A stretch of 64,000 bases of DNA from Paraphysomonas bandaiensis (Eukaryota > Chrysophyceae). The position numbers were made by a program, and so were the translations under genes. How positions within the stretch are numbered: position 1 is the first letter of the stretch; every line of letters starts with the position of its first letter. The notes under the pieces were generated by a model. The model saw only the letters and a program-made list of their open reading frames with translations. It did not search any database and had not been told where the DNA came from. The stretch spans positions 434,001 to 498,000 of the forward strand of contig CBFFRP010000263.1 of NCBI GenBank assembly GCA_965644295.1. Reading direction: 5' to 3'. Below, in pieces: positions 52,149 through 63,145 of this stretch.

Positions 52149-53828
52149 ATGAATCAGTGTTCATATATGTCGCATATATCTGCTCTTAATGATGATGTTC
52201 TTCGTATCATCATCTCTATGATCCCACACACGGCTGTCCTTCCAGTGATCATGACTTGCAAGAGATTTCACGATATAGTATACACTGATAAGAGGAGAGT
52301 ACAGTCACATGCATCTCACTATTGTATGACCAACTCAATGGTCTCATGGGCTCTGTCTATGGGCTGCCCACACACCCAACTATCATATAGCTGCGCACTA
52401 TACGGCAGACTACAGCAGCTCATACATCTCAAACATACCCTCCTTCACAATAATACAACCTCACAAGAACCACATCACCAATCAGATACACAGAATGCTA
52501 TTGCTATACAGGTCCCTTCATGTTTATGGGGTGAAGATACTTGCGAAGCTGCTGCAAGAGGTGGACACTTGGATATTCTAAAGTGGCTTCGTTCACAGGA
52601 CCCTCCATGTGCATGGGGTGAAGATACTTGCAGTGCTGCTGCAATAGGTGGACACTTGGATGTTCTGAAGTGGCTTCGTTCACAGGATCCTCCATGTCCA
52701 TGGAAATCACGGACTTGCAGTGCCGCTGCAGAGGGTGGACACTTGGATGTTCTGGAGTGGCTTCATTCACAGAACCCTCCATGTCCATGGGATGAATGGA
52801 CTTGCGCTGCTGCTGCAGAGGGTGGGCACTTGGATATTCTGATATGGCTTCGTTCACAGGACCCTCCATGTCTATGGGATGAATGGACTTGCCATTTTGC
52901 TGCAGAGAGTGGACACTTGGATATTCTGAGATGGCTTCGTTCACAGGACCCTCCGTGTCCATGGGATGTATTGACTTGTCATGCTGCTGCAGAGGGTGGA
53001 CACTTGGATGTTCTGAAGTGGGTTCATTCACAGGATCCTCCATGTCCAACATGGGATGACTGGACTTTCGCTACTGCTGCTAGATGTGGTCACTTGGATA
53101 TTCTGATATGGTTTTGTTCACAGGACCCTCAATGTCCATGGGATGAATTGACTTGCGCTGCTGCTGCAGAAGGTGGCCGCTTGAATGTTCTGAAGTGGCT
53201 TCGTTCACAGGATCCTCCATGTCCATGGAATTCGCACACTTGCAGTGCCGCTGCAGAGGGTGGACACTTGGATGTTCTGGAGTGGCTTCATTCACAGGAC
53301 CCTCCATGTCCATGGAATTCAGACACTTGTAGAGCAGCTGCAGCTGGAGGACATATGAATGTTCTGGATTGGCTTCGTTCACAGGACTCCCCATGTCCAT
53401 GGGGTGAAGATATTTGCAGTGCTGCTGCAGAGGGTGGACACTTGGATGTTTTGAAGTGGCTTCGTTCACAAGATCCTCCGTGTCCATGGGATGAAAATAC
53501 TTGCAGTGCTGCTGCTAGACGTGGACAATTGGATGTTCTGAAGTGGCTTCGTTCACAGGACCCTACATGTCCATGGGGTGAAGATACTTGCAGTGCTGCG
53601 GCAAGTGGTGGACACTTGGATGTTCTAAGGTGGCTTCGTTCACAGGACCCTACATGTCCATGGGGTGAAGATACTTGCAGAGCTGCGGCAAGTGGTGGAC
53701 ACTTGGATGTTCTGAAGTGGCTTCGTTCACAGGACCCTCCGTGTCCATGGGATGAATGGACTTGCGCTGCTGCTGCAGAGGGTGGGCACTTGGGTATTGT
53801 GAGGTGGACTGGAAGGTTTATGGTCTAG
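52149..53828 (+). CDS. F-box-like / ankyrin-repeat protein
   Basis: The 559-residue intronless protein starts with an F-box-like segment (LNDDVLRIIISMI through TCKRFHDIV, about 12-45), then about 15 tandem repeats of 29 residues from about 120 to the end. The consensus is CPWDExTCxAAAEGGHLDVL plus KWLRSQDPP, an ankyrin variant common in stramenopile, haptophyte and large DNA virus genomes. F-box proteins with such repeats normally recruit targets to SCF ubiquitin ligases. Repeat 7 carries one extra residue. The last repeat is cut short by a divergent ending (GIVRWTGRFMV). The gene lies inside an LTR-bounded unit, in the sense direction. Confidence 0.88.
   Translation: MNQCSYMSHISALNDDVLRIIISMIPHTAVLPVIMTCKRFHDIVYTDKRRVQSHASHYCMTNSMVSWALSMGCPHTQLSYSCALYGRLQQLIHLKHTLLHNNTTSQEPHHQSDTQNAIAIQVPSCLWGEDTCEAAARGGHLDILKWLRSQDPPCAWGEDTCSAAAIGGHLDVLKWLRSQDPPCPWKSRTCSAAAEGGHLDVLEWLHSQNPPCPWDEWTCAAAAEGGHLDILIWLRSQDPPCLWDEWTCHFAAESGHLDILRWLRSQDPPCPWDVLTCHAAAEGGHLDVLKWVHSQDPPCPTWDDWTFATAARCGHLDILIWFCSQDPQCPWDELTCAAAAEGGRLNVLKWLRSQDPPCPWNSHTCSAAAEGGHLDVLEWLHSQDPPCPWNSDTCRAAAAGGHMNVLDWLRSQDSPCPWGEDICSAAAEGGHLDVLKWLRSQDPPCPWDENTCSAAARRGQLDVLKWLRSQDPTCPWGEDTCSAAASGGHLDVLRWLRSQDPTCPWGEDTCRAAASGGHLDVLKWLRSQDPPCPWDEWTCAAAAEGGHLGIVRWTGRFMV
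52506..53815 (+). repeat. 87-bp tandem coding repeat
   Basis: About 15 units of 87 bp encode the ankyrin repeats. High DNA similarity between units keeps long antisense frames open and suggests recent unit duplication or conversion. Confidence 0.9.
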
Positions 53829-54128
53829 TTTTCAGGAGGTGTCCGATATTCTATGTGGACAAGAATTAGTAACAATCTCATGGTTATCTTGTATAGTATT
53901 ACATTGCAATATACAGAAATATTTGTAAAAAAGTAACAGAAGTTTATTGAATTTCCAAGAGTGTTTTCAAAAATTGGCTACAAAAAAACTATGCTTGCCT
54001 ATACTTAAGATAGTAGCCTACTTCAGACATTATCCGTCACTATCCTATATTTAGTAATTTGCACCGCTGTCGAACGTTCGTGAACGTATTTCTCAATGTT
54101 GTAATACCTGAACATGCTACGACCGACC

Positions 54129-54210
54129 CAGGGATGGGCAACAATATATTGCAATATTGTAAGATAGCGTTCCATCAATAATATTAATGGAGTTTTTTAA
54201 TTTAGCGTTG
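54129..54210 (-). repeat. Solo hAT terminus
   Basis: CAGGGATGGGCAACAATATA followed by TAAGATAGCGTTCCATCAAT matches the inverted right end of the hAT copies. No matching opposite end was found, so it is a fragment or diverged family member inside the LTR unit. Confidence 0.65.
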
Positions 54211-54269
54211 AAGGTGTTTTTAGATTATATTGGTTGTTAATGGCTCCAATTAAGTCGTTGCTACTTGTC

Positions 54270-54775
54270 CTACAACGTAATTGAAATAATCGAGTACACT
54301 ACGTGGTTAAAATTCTGACATAAATTTTGTGTTGATGTGTTTCGAGTTGCGACATCATTCAGGCTACGAATACGTGTTTTAATTCGATCCTTTTGGCCCG
54401 CATACATAGTTGTAAGTGCCTCCACTTCTCGATACCTTATCTGTTGCAACCCCTCGTTCCGCAAGTGTTCGCAGCATAATACGGTCTTTAAATACCTGTT
54501 CCACCCTTGGATTGGCGGCGACGTATGTCACCCCCCTATTTGCCCGGTAGGCTGCTTTGAACTAATTGAGGAAGTTATCAAAATAATTCTAACGGAACTA
54601 GATCTCTCCGGTTGGTGTTTTCAAAATCATGCTTAAATTTTGGAAACACCTGATTCACAAATGTTATGTCGTCCGTACCTATACTATCAATGATTCGAGA
54701 AAGGGCCGTGGCGTTCACAATTTGTTTCATATTATCATAAAAAAGTTGACGCATTTTGTTTATGTTTTTTGTCAT
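54270..54775 (-). pseudogene. Two short open frames, unidentified
   Basis: Minus-strand frames at 54775-54578 (MTKNINKMRQLFYDNMKQ..) and 54464-54270 (..IRYREVEALTTMYAGQKD..) have protein-like composition and lie next to the hAT terminus. They may be parts of one decayed gene of an inserted element. I do not recognise the family. Confidence 0.3.
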
Positions 54776-54776
54776 A

Positions 54777-54950
54777 TAAGAATGTCTGATTACTACATGA
54801 GAACGGTTGTGTATAGAAACTAGTTTTACATCTATAGACTAACTAATAACTGGACTTGCAATATACTATTAGTGCTGAGGCAACCGTCTCGGGACTGCTT
54901 GTGCATCGCTGCGAGCACCATGGTGCAACCGTCCCTCTTGTATTGAGGTT
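54777..54950. repeat. Long-TIR repeat subfamily fragment
   Basis: AGAATGTCTGATTACTACATG, then GAGAACGGTTGTG and AACTAGTTTTACATCTATAG match the inverse of 46313-46391. CTGCTTGTGCATCGCTGCGA with GCACCATGGTGCAACC follows, like the core at 44.5 kb. Confidence 0.65.
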
Positions 54951-56298
54951 AATCGGGGGGTCTACCTTTGGGCAATGTGTCTGACGGGCCTGTGCCACGG
55001 ATTATGTGAGGAGTGGATAGGGCGAGATGTAGATGAGAGTGTAAGTCGATGGTGGAGATGGTGCTGGTTGTCGAGGTGGGGTTTCGGCCACAAGTAAGGA
55101 TGAGTTGTTTCCGGAGTGGTTGCGCTTGCCTCTGTGTCTGGTTCGGACTCTTGAAGAGGATATAATTCTAGAGGTGGTTGTCGCCTGAAGTAGCTGGAGT
55201 ATTTTGGTGTCGGGTGAGTATCCTGGGACTGGCGTTGCTGTGAGTGTGTCGGTGTTGTGACCGGTGTTACTGGAGTTGTGTCTGCGTTGTGGTGTCTGAG
55301 TCCCCTATTTCGAAGCATACGGGCCCTCCGTTATATAGGGGAAGCAGAATACATGCGGCTTTTGCTAGTTAAGGCAGTGTGAAACCAGGGATGGGGGAGC
55401 GTGCGTGCGCGAAGTTTGTCAAGCTTACTGTGGTGTGCTTGGAGAACATCTTCACGTATGTGAATGATGTCACGGTGCTCTATATATGCGAAAGCGATCC
55501 ATTCTGACAAAATGGTCACTCACCCGAATTCACAACGTATTCACTTCACTATTCAATAATGCAGAACAAAACGAAATCATACTGCACAAACTATACTCCG
55601 GCTTTTTCTAGTGCTCTACTAGTAGAAAAAAGATGATCCGCAACGACGTAAATCCACCACCCGCGCTACGCCCACACCTACGCATACACAGCGACGTAGA
55701 AGGTAACGAGATACCTGTGTTGCGATTACCACTCATTCCCAATAAACGCGTCTTTGGGGTTCTTTTTGAAGGAACGGAACAGGGAATAAAACGAATTCGA
55801 GACGAGAAACATGCGTGTGAGTGTCAAATACATCTTGACCGTCAAAAATCGATCTCAAACGCGTGAAATCATTCGGGAATGTCACATCGGATTGATACAT
55901 GATGGTGTTGGTGAGTGCGGGTGGGCTTTGGTGGGGCGGGTTGTATAACTATTGATGAGTGAGAATGAGCTCAACATTTTTTTGTTATTTCATATGGGGT
56001 CAGAAAGACCGATTCTGATTAGTGGAAAAAATCCACTCAAAATTTAAACCAATTTAAATATTTTTAAATTTTTATGTGTGTTTTTTCGGGGTAACCCTTT
56101 TGGGTATTCAATTTTGTAGGGCACAGGCATCAAATATATTATATATATATTTAGTTCCGACGCACTAATGATGATGTGTGACCAGGGCCACGATGATGAC
56201 TTAGAGTTATGTGCGATACTCTCCTTAGTCAACGTGACCGAGTTGGTCACACAAGGAAACACTGTACTACAATTGTATTTAGGAATACGGAGGAGGGG
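54951..56298. other. Interior of the LTR unit, no recognised gene
   Basis: Low-complexity Pro/Thr/His-rich frames occur on the minus strand (55318-54962), with a 77-residue plus frame at 55633-55866. None resembles a known family. The polypurine tract ends this stretch. Confidence 0.4.
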
Positions 56299-56579
56299 TG
56301 CTCCATTCTGAGCGCGTACTTAGGTAGAGCCGGGTGGGGTCGGGTGCCTAACTAATACTTGATTAAGTCCCATATGTTATTTGCTAGCTACCTACTGAAA
56401 CCAACTAGCTACATCATTATCACACGTTTTTTAGCGCTGAATATGCAGTGAGATAATGGGGCAGTGGGGAAGCGCTGAACTAAGCAATGTGTACATAGAT
56501 AGAGGTGCGCGGTCGCAACACTCAGCCGCACGCACTAGATGGTCAAACGGGGTGATAGTTACGCTGTCAATATGGGGCA
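56299..56579 (+). repeat. Right LTR of the ankyrin-carrying unit
   Basis: 281-bp repeat preceded by a polypurine tract and followed by the CTCAC target duplication. Confidence 0.8.
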
Positions 56580-57031
56580 CTCACTTCATTGAAAAGTGAG
56601 AAAATTTATAGTCGTGGTTTGTAAGGGGCAACTTGGTAAACGACTGTAATAGTACTTAAAGTATACACACTAACTCTTCTCATATTTACCCAACAATATT
56701 ACATTGATGCGAGTAGATATAGAGATATAGATATTACTACTTTCTTGCAAAAGCACGGAACCTTTCTACCTTAAAATGCTAGAAAAATAAAGATTTGTCC
56801 CGGAATGAGTGCTGAACTAGTTCCTATCTAAAAACTACTGTACACTGCACAATATCTGAAAAGAGGAGCTATATGAGTTATTCTACTTTACAAGTTATTA
56901 TGATTTCTTATTATCACTTGAAAAAATTAAGTAGAACATGTGCAACAGGTAAGAGGAAAAATGCCATGGTCCGGCGGCAATACGCAGTATACAGCAATAA
57001 ATATCCCCCCCCATTAAATTGCCAAAGATGC

Positions 57032-57501
57032 TCAGGTAACAGTACGTACTTGGCTCTCATCACGATAAAACAACGGAAATATAGGTGCCCCAACTGTTTT
57101 CAATGCCTCTTCCTCCAAGGAATAATCCAAATATGCTTCATAGTGCCTCGCTCTTGCACGTACAGTACCAACTAATTCAGAAGATGTGATAATCTCCGGT
57201 ACCTCTTTCACCTTGAAGCAATAATATATTTACGACAAGTGCAGTAATTATATAGTTCACATACTTTACAACACAGCCTTTTCAAGGTTTCATCGTTTCG
57301 TAGTGGCATTGGATCACCCAAAGTAGATCTTAGTGCAGCATTTTTATCAATTTTATCCAAACTTTCTTTTAGATATTCATCCCTCTAAATAAATAACAAA
57401 ATAGAGTCATACTTACAAGTTCATATATATAAACAAGACTATATTGTTACCTTCTCAGGAGAAAAGAAGTTAAACTCTGAAAATATTCCAAATAATGACA
57501 T
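57032..57501 (-). CDS. Small three-exon gene of unknown function
   Basis: Exons 57501-57451, 57384-57265 and 57211-57032 join in phase 0 across 66-nt and 53-nt introns with good GT-AG ends and give 116 residues. The N-terminus MSLFGIFSEFNFFSP is hydrophobic and the rest is soluble, charged and helical (DEYLKESLDKIDKNAALRS, then EALKTVGAPIFPLFYRDE). I do not recognise the family. The clean splicing pattern, matching intron sizes elsewhere in the window, supports a real gene. The stop right after YRDESQVRTVT could instead be an unspliced intron, so the C-terminus is less certain. Confidence 0.6.
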
Positions 57502-57593
57502 GTTCTTTGATATGAAATTAAGTTGTATTGAATTGTTTGGTATAGATGTGATATGCAAGTGTGATTATGAGTTTAATGGAGATGCACTGCACT

Positions 57594-57790
57594 GTGTATG
57601 TATGTATGTATGTATGTATGTATGTATGTATGTATGTATGTATGTATGTATGTATGTATGTATGTATGTATGTATGTATGTATGTATGTATGTATGTATG
57701 TATGTATGTATGTATGTATGTATGTATGTATGTATGTATGTATGTATGTATGTATGTATGTATGTATGTATGTATGTATGAATGTATGCA
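57594..57790. repeat. TATG microsatellite, about 46 units
   Basis: Near-perfect (TATG)n lies between the divergent small gene and RTF2. It keeps all six frames open as MYVC/THIH-type artefacts. Length is likely to vary between strains. Confidence 0.97.
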
Positions 57791-58066
57791 TGTGTATGTG
57801 ATGCTATCAATCCATTAAACTAAGAATACGGAGGAATACGGTGATGGAAGGTATGAGAATTGGAGGAGTATGCTCTGTATGCCAGCAGCTGTATACATGC
57901 TGTACCTGTACAGTACTGCTGTAGAGTGTGCGTAGATGTTGATGGTATAGTTCTCCATATGGCTATTTCCATACATATATATATATATATGCAGCTATAG
58001 AGTCACTCACACTGTTCATTACACGCATATCAATATAATTAATACATATATAATCTTATATTAATC

Positions 58067-58996
58067 ATGGGAGGTGATGGTGGTGTAATTGCAGTTAAAA
58101 GAAAGTTTATTAAAGAGTGTAAAACTGAAGAGAAGGTATATACTGTACATATTAATAAGAGCAACACTGATATATGTATATGACAGAGACAATATCAGGA
58201 TGTCAAAGATACACAGTTTGTAAGAGCTAGTACATGTGCTATTAGTGGTAGTCCTCTTCAGGACCCTATAGTTTGTTGTCGGTTGGGATATCTGTTCAAT
58301 AAAGAGGCCATACTCACTGCTATACTGGATAAGCGGTTAGATAAGGCATTTTCCCATATAAGAAAGCTTAAAGGTTGACTGTTGTGAATGAAATATTCTG
58401 TCTTATTTATTTTTATTATGATAGGTATTAAAACGCTGCAGTTTACCCCTAACCCGGAGTATCAAGAGAAAAGCAATGGGACTGCTGTGGCAAAGTATAT
58501 CTGTCCTGTGACAATGACTGCTTTTGATGGAGTCCATCCTTTTGTTGCTATATGGTCGACCGGTTATGTAATATCTGAGAAGGCCCTTAGAGAAATAGGA
58601 ATTCCGGGCCTTCAGACTGAGTATGGTCCCTTTAGTGAGAACGATATTGTTCGGTTGTTGCCATCAGAAGAGGAACTCAACACTCGCCGTGCCACCCTAG
58701 AAGCACAGAAAGAGTTGTCTGCCAGAAAAAATGAAGGGAAGAAACGAAGTAGAGAGCCACAAGGGGAAGGAGATCCGGAAGCATTGAAAGAGGCGGGCAA
58801 AAAGCACCAACGCTCAAAGGATCATGCCATTGTATCTGCACCCAAATCGGTCGTAAATGTCGCCAAATCTCATATCAATGAGAATGAAGGCAAGAGTGAG
58901 GTATATAAAAAACTGTTTCATAAAGATGACGACAAGAAGTCGTCCGATCGAGATCTGTTTATGTCTGTCGCTGGATTTCGATACACATTATCGTAA
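58067..58996 (+). CDS. RTF2: Replication termination factor 2 family protein
   Basis: Three exons (58067-58135, 58187-58373, 58425-58996; introns 51 nt each) give 275 residues. The start MGGDGGVIAVKRKFIKE matches the family MGCDGGTIPKR beginning. Two RING/U-box-like halves follow: CAISGSPLQDPIVCCRLGYL with FNKEAIL and KAFSHIRKLK, then YICPVTMTAFDGVHPFVAIW with VISEKAL. RTF2 acts at stalled or terminating replication forks and is removed by proteasome shuttles. The C-terminus is lysine-rich (KKRSREP). As usual for Rtf2, the zinc ligands of the second half are incomplete (WSTGYV replaces the CGCV type). Confidence 0.92.
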
Positions 58997-59600
58997 AGCA
59001 TGGTATCGCCTGTGTATTGAAAATACTTAGTTTTGTCGATAAACTTGTAGATTACGTTTGCTTTCCATGAGTTATTGATATTTTATTCAAATTAAGTCTA
59101 CTGCAATGAATATCTTATAATCGGAGATCACTTCTGCGATAAGAAACTTGCACCCATTGTCGTCAGTCTGTACATATTACCTAGTCACCTAGTCCATCCA
59201 ATTATATACATATAGCCATAGTCTCCAACCATAGACTCCAATGGATCTATTACTGGACGTAGTCAAAATGAGAGAAATTGGTGCAGTCAAGTAGTTGAAA
59301 AACTCGTCATTGAATAATTCAATTTTTAGTTTACAATTACTAGATGTTTATGAGATTCACCTAATCATCAACAAAAAATTTCACTCCAACATGGGAGCAT
59401 TCTCTATCCATCAATTAATGAATGCAGTTGTGTACATGCTATACATCACATTTCATAATCGCATTCGAATGAGAATTGTGCAATTTCTCTTGACCAAGTC
59501 TGGCGTAGTTCCTCAATTTTTTTATTTCATAGACATAGAGCATCACAAAATGAGGATGGACAAGGATGTCATCTGGGGATCTGGGGCATCAGAGAATCGA
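58997..59600. other. Intergenic, no supported gene
   Basis: A 114-codon frame at 59295-59639 overlaps the repeat fragment below. It has no family resemblance. Confidence 0.4.
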
Positions 59601-59618
59601 GTCTTATCCAGTTCTCGG

Positions 59619-59766
59619 AGAAAGAAATGCAATAGTTAGACACCAACAATGGGATACTAAGGTTCTCCGGTATATCCAGCATCAGGGAGTCAAGAGGAAG
59701 GGTGATATGGTACAAAAGAGGCAATATCTGGTTGAGGAGCGTGGGACTGCACAACAACAGAAATAG
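59619..59766 (+). pseudogene. Repeat coding remnant, second copy
   Basis: Homologous to 6600-6745. Here the frame ...RHQQWDTKVLRYIQHQ... stays open to QYLVEERGTAQQQK and TAG. The upstream part (from about 59566) is open too. It abuts a long-TIR repeat at 59797. Confidence 0.45.
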
Positions 59767-59796
59767 GGTCACCAAGGTCAGTACTAAGTGATGAAT

Positions 59797-60300
59797 GTTT
59801 TATTATTAGCAATAGTTGGCGTTTAAGAATGTCAGAACTAATTTAGCATTGCAATTTAACTAACTATTGCTTACTAGAGCTGCTTGTGCGTCACCGTCAG
59901 CACCAAGGTGCAACCACTTTTGCTGTATCACACAAAGCAAACGCAGTGAACACGCAGAATGTTGATATATCTGTTGACTGTAAGATTTTTAAATCCTTAA
60001 GGTGAACTCATCCCGGATGATTTGACATCAGCAGGCTGCCTGAAACCCCGGTTACCCTTCAGCTGGGCCCAGTCCCGGATGCCCTTGAGGTGGGCCAATT
60101 CCCGGATCCCTGTTTATTCGTCAGGGCCCAAAGACGTCTACACAAGTGATACTTATTTGTGTCACATTATGTACCGGACAAGCATTTGGCTATATTAGCG
60201 GGCAGAATATTATCTGCTGACTATATATGCTATATGCTCACGTTAGTATCTCTGGTACTTATCCCCCAAAACACCACGAAAGTGCAAGTCCGAATGATTA
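59797..60300. repeat. Long-TIR element copy, left arm plus core
   Basis: It starts TTATTATTAGCAATAG (with a TTGGCGTTTAAG variant), then gives CTGCTTGTGCGTCACC, GCACCAAGGTGCAACC, repeated CCCGGAT blocks, TTTATTCGTCAGGGCCCAAA and CCACGAAAGTGCAAGTCCGA, as at 44.5-44.9 kb. No right arm is visible. Confidence 0.7.
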
Positions 60301-60769
60301 TGAGGAGAAACTCGAACATCCTCAGTTGCCGGCGGTGTATGTGGTACGGCAAGGGGGTACAGGCTGAGACATATAGGGATATAAGGTGTGTGTGGAATAA
60401 AGGTGATGACAGATGACAAGGTAGCAGAGACGAAAGGAGAGGAGATGTTAGTCCGGAGTTTTCCGAGGGGGTAGAGTGTAAGGTACATTGTAATATATTA
60501 TCCTCGATTATCGGAGTTGGAAATGCAAAGATACTTGTATTTACAAGAAGAGGACCTTCTACTACACTCTTATAGCCATAAGGCTAAATATTTAAGTACA
60601 AAATTTTACAGCTGATACACTTCAGAACCAAAATATAAGATAATCCCAACATAACTCAATCATTTACAATTTACGAATATATGCCCCAATACACTGTTAC
60701 TAACACGACATACACTATATCATTTTGCAGATATATTTTATCTCCATATAGTACATACACGCAACCCAG
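60301..60769. other. Intergenic, no gene seen
   Basis: A purine-rich stretch (60340-60480) is followed by AT-rich DNA downstream of the AGC kinase. Confidence 0.5.
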
Positions 60770-62739
60770 CTAATACACTTTTATATCGCGGTCCCGTTTA
60801 AAAGTCTCGCTCTTGCGACGACTCATTTCGGCTTGAGATTTTTTTCTTTTCATGGTATTTGTAACTAATTCTTTCGGCTCCACAGTTGAATTTTGTGAAG
60901 CGGGCGGCTTATCTGATACTAAATTCGCCTTTGAGGCAGCCCGAGCGCGGTGTGTAGGACTCCCTTTAAATGAGGTTTCCGAGTAGCTAAAGAACGCTTT
61001 AGCCATAAAATATAGTATCCACACTTATTCCTACCTTGGCATCAAGATATCTTTGTTTGTGCTTCGTCTACGAAACTTGTCTCTCTCTGACTCACGCCTG
61101 AATAACATATTCATCACCCAGGGGGTGTTGACGAGCAATCATACAGTACCTCGACGAAGGAGTTATCATACTACTAGACCTCTGTCGTGGAAGCCACCCC
61201 GCGGCTCGCCCACAAGATGGAACATCTAGTGACAGACAATAACTGTTTTCCTGTTGGCAAAATCATGGTGGAATTGTGCTGACATACACATATTTCACCT
61301 GTTGTGTGACCTTCGTGGGAAGTTCTACGCCTGGCCAATCTACAAAGTTCCTGAAGCACAAATTACAATAAATATGGATATTCGTTACAACACACTTCTT
61401 GTTCGGCTGTTGTATATCTGGAGGGATCCAAGGTGGTTGTATTTTCCTGTCATCGAGATCTTTCCAATCGACCTGAAATAAAGAAGAGTTAGACTTGTTA
61501 GAGCTGACCCAAACGTGCATCAACATGGCAGATCACCTTTGCCACCCACTGTGAAGCCTTCACCCCTCTCAGTGCTAATCGCTGTTGTGGGGACTTAGTC
61601 AGTAAACCACGGATCAATACCCTGGCCTCATTTCCGACACTCATCGGAAAACTGACTTCCTTCCCATTAATGTTGTTAAAAACCTCGAACTTTGACATAC
61701 TGTCAGTATCACCAAAAGGGGCACGTCCTATTGACTAGACATAAGGCCATGGAATAATGCCGCAATTATAAACACAACCTGTAAGCATCTCGTACAGTAT
61801 ACATCCAAGACCCCACCAGTCCACAGGTAAACCATGAGCCCTCTTCATATGTCCACTGGCAATCTCAGGTGCAACATACATCGCCGTACCACACCCATCA
61901 TGAAGAGTCATGTCAGACCCTATCAGAGTCGCAAATCCAAAATCGCATAGCTTTATGTGTCCTTCAGAGTCGATCAATATATTCTCCGGTTTCAAGTCCC
62001 TGCATCGAGTACATCATAACTATAACGGGTACAACTAGTTCCGAAAAACCTGTATACAATAGATAGGCCGTGCATATAACCAAGGGCAGAGGCAATTTCG
62101 CAGAAATAAAATCGGGCTACATTCTCCTTAAATCGAACTTCTCGTTTCATTCGCATGTAGAGTTCACCACCCACAGCATATTCAAACACTAGTGCTATTG
62201 CAGTTGGTGCCTGCAAAGAGATAACTCATACACAGCACTGTAAAAGGATACTACAAACCTGATAGCCCCCAAAAAAATGAATTAAGAAAGGATGATCTAG
62301 TTTCCTCAAAATATTCATTTCCTGCCTTACTGTGATATAGTGAGATCACAAAGGTCAAACGTACCTGTTGTGTTCGCTCTGCACCCTTTGTATCAAATAT
62401 TATTTTTTTGGGAATGAACTTTATCGCAATGTACTTTGAACTTCGTCGGTGTTGAGCATAAAAAACTAGACCAAACTTTCCCTGACCTGAAATACAGGTA
62501 AGTGAGCTATCAGTTGAATGAAAACATCTCTGGGATACCTATCACAGATTGGAGTATGAATTCATCATGATTAAGTTGATCAATATCTGTACTCCCTGGA
62601 TGTAATAACCATTCTACTCTTTTTGTTCTATAATATAACATATACATATATAGATATCAGTACATATCGAATATATATACATGATGATCTACCCGGATGA
62701 TACTTGCATTGTATATTTCTTTGATGAACCACCTCCCAT
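60770..62739 (-). CDS. AGC-family protein kinase, predicted N-myristoylated
   Basis: Twelve exons (62739-62693, 62627-62539, 62486-62365, 62321-62259, 62210-62050, 61999-61779, 61727-61537, 61472-61396, 61350-61299, 61250-61180, 61097-61035, 60986-60770) give about 457 residues. MGGGSSKK is a myristoylation-type start. Kinase landmarks are [92 protein letters not shown] and PQQRLAL. The AGC C-tail has KIQPPWIP and KNFVDWPG. Class is PKA/PKG-like, with no cyclic-nucleotide domain. The last two exons (basic, Ser-rich tail) are inferred. Without them the frame stops at 61092. Intron 62322-62364 is only 43 nt. Confidence 0.85.
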
Positions 62740-63145
62740 AGTACTGAATCAATTATAGTTTAATATAAATAAGTAGTAATGTGTGTATGTGTTATATACA
62801 AGCAGATATGTAGTAGGTAGTAGTGGGTAGTGGGTAGTAGTAGGTGATGGTGGTGGTAATGTATAGAAGATGTAATAGATGTATGTATATGTTACATTCT
62901 TAATACATTATTTAATAATAATAGAATGAAATATATTCCACTGTGTTTTAATGGATGTCAATACATGTTGTGTTAATAAAGGGTTCATTCATTCATATGT
63001 AAGTGAGGTGGGAGTGTGGTCACTTGATGGCATTAACAGACTGCTGCTTCTATTACTCCATACGTGTGTATGTAACTTCCTCTTGACATACTATAATATA
63101 GATAAATATATATTATCATTAGAGATGCTAATAGAATACACAGTT
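62740..63145. other. Intergenic with GTAGTAG/TAGTGGG low complexity
   Basis: Promoter side of the AGC kinase. No gene is seen before the tRNA. Confidence 0.5.

Larger units (their letters stand above)
51174..56579 (+). mobile_element. LTR-bounded unit carrying an F-box/ankyrin gene
   Basis: A 282-bp repeat (51174-51455) recurs directly at 56299-56579 with three substitutions and one deleted base. Both copies start TGCTCC and end GGGGCA, the TG..CA form of LTRs. The outside is flanked by a perfect 5-bp duplication CTCAC (51169-51173 and 56580-56584). GGAGGAGGGG directly before the right copy is a polypurine tract, giving plus orientation. The 4.8-kb interior has no gag, protease, integrase or RT. 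Its one large gene is the F-box/ankyrin ORF. A primer-binding site is not evident next to the left LTR (a TGG occurs about 38 bp inside). Confidence 0.8.

Noticed and set aside
52504-53487. Long antisense frames (182 and 135 codons) opposite the ankyrin gene
   Set aside because: They are produced by the 87-bp period, a multiple of three, which keeps the antisense frame open. They have no family resemblance.
52506-53815. Array of regular direct repeats resembling a CRISPR
   Set aside because: Units are 87-bp coding repeats without unique spacers, in a eukaryotic gene.
54962-55318. 118-codon Pro/Thr/His-rich minus frame
   Set aside because: Low-complexity composition and no recognisable domain, so not called as a gene.
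55384-55400. Second CAGGGATGGG motif as a hAT end
   Set aside because: Similarity stops after about ten bases and no duplication or partner end is present.
57500-57818. MYVC / THIH repeat frames in both strands
   Set aside because: Translation artefacts of the TATG microsatellite.
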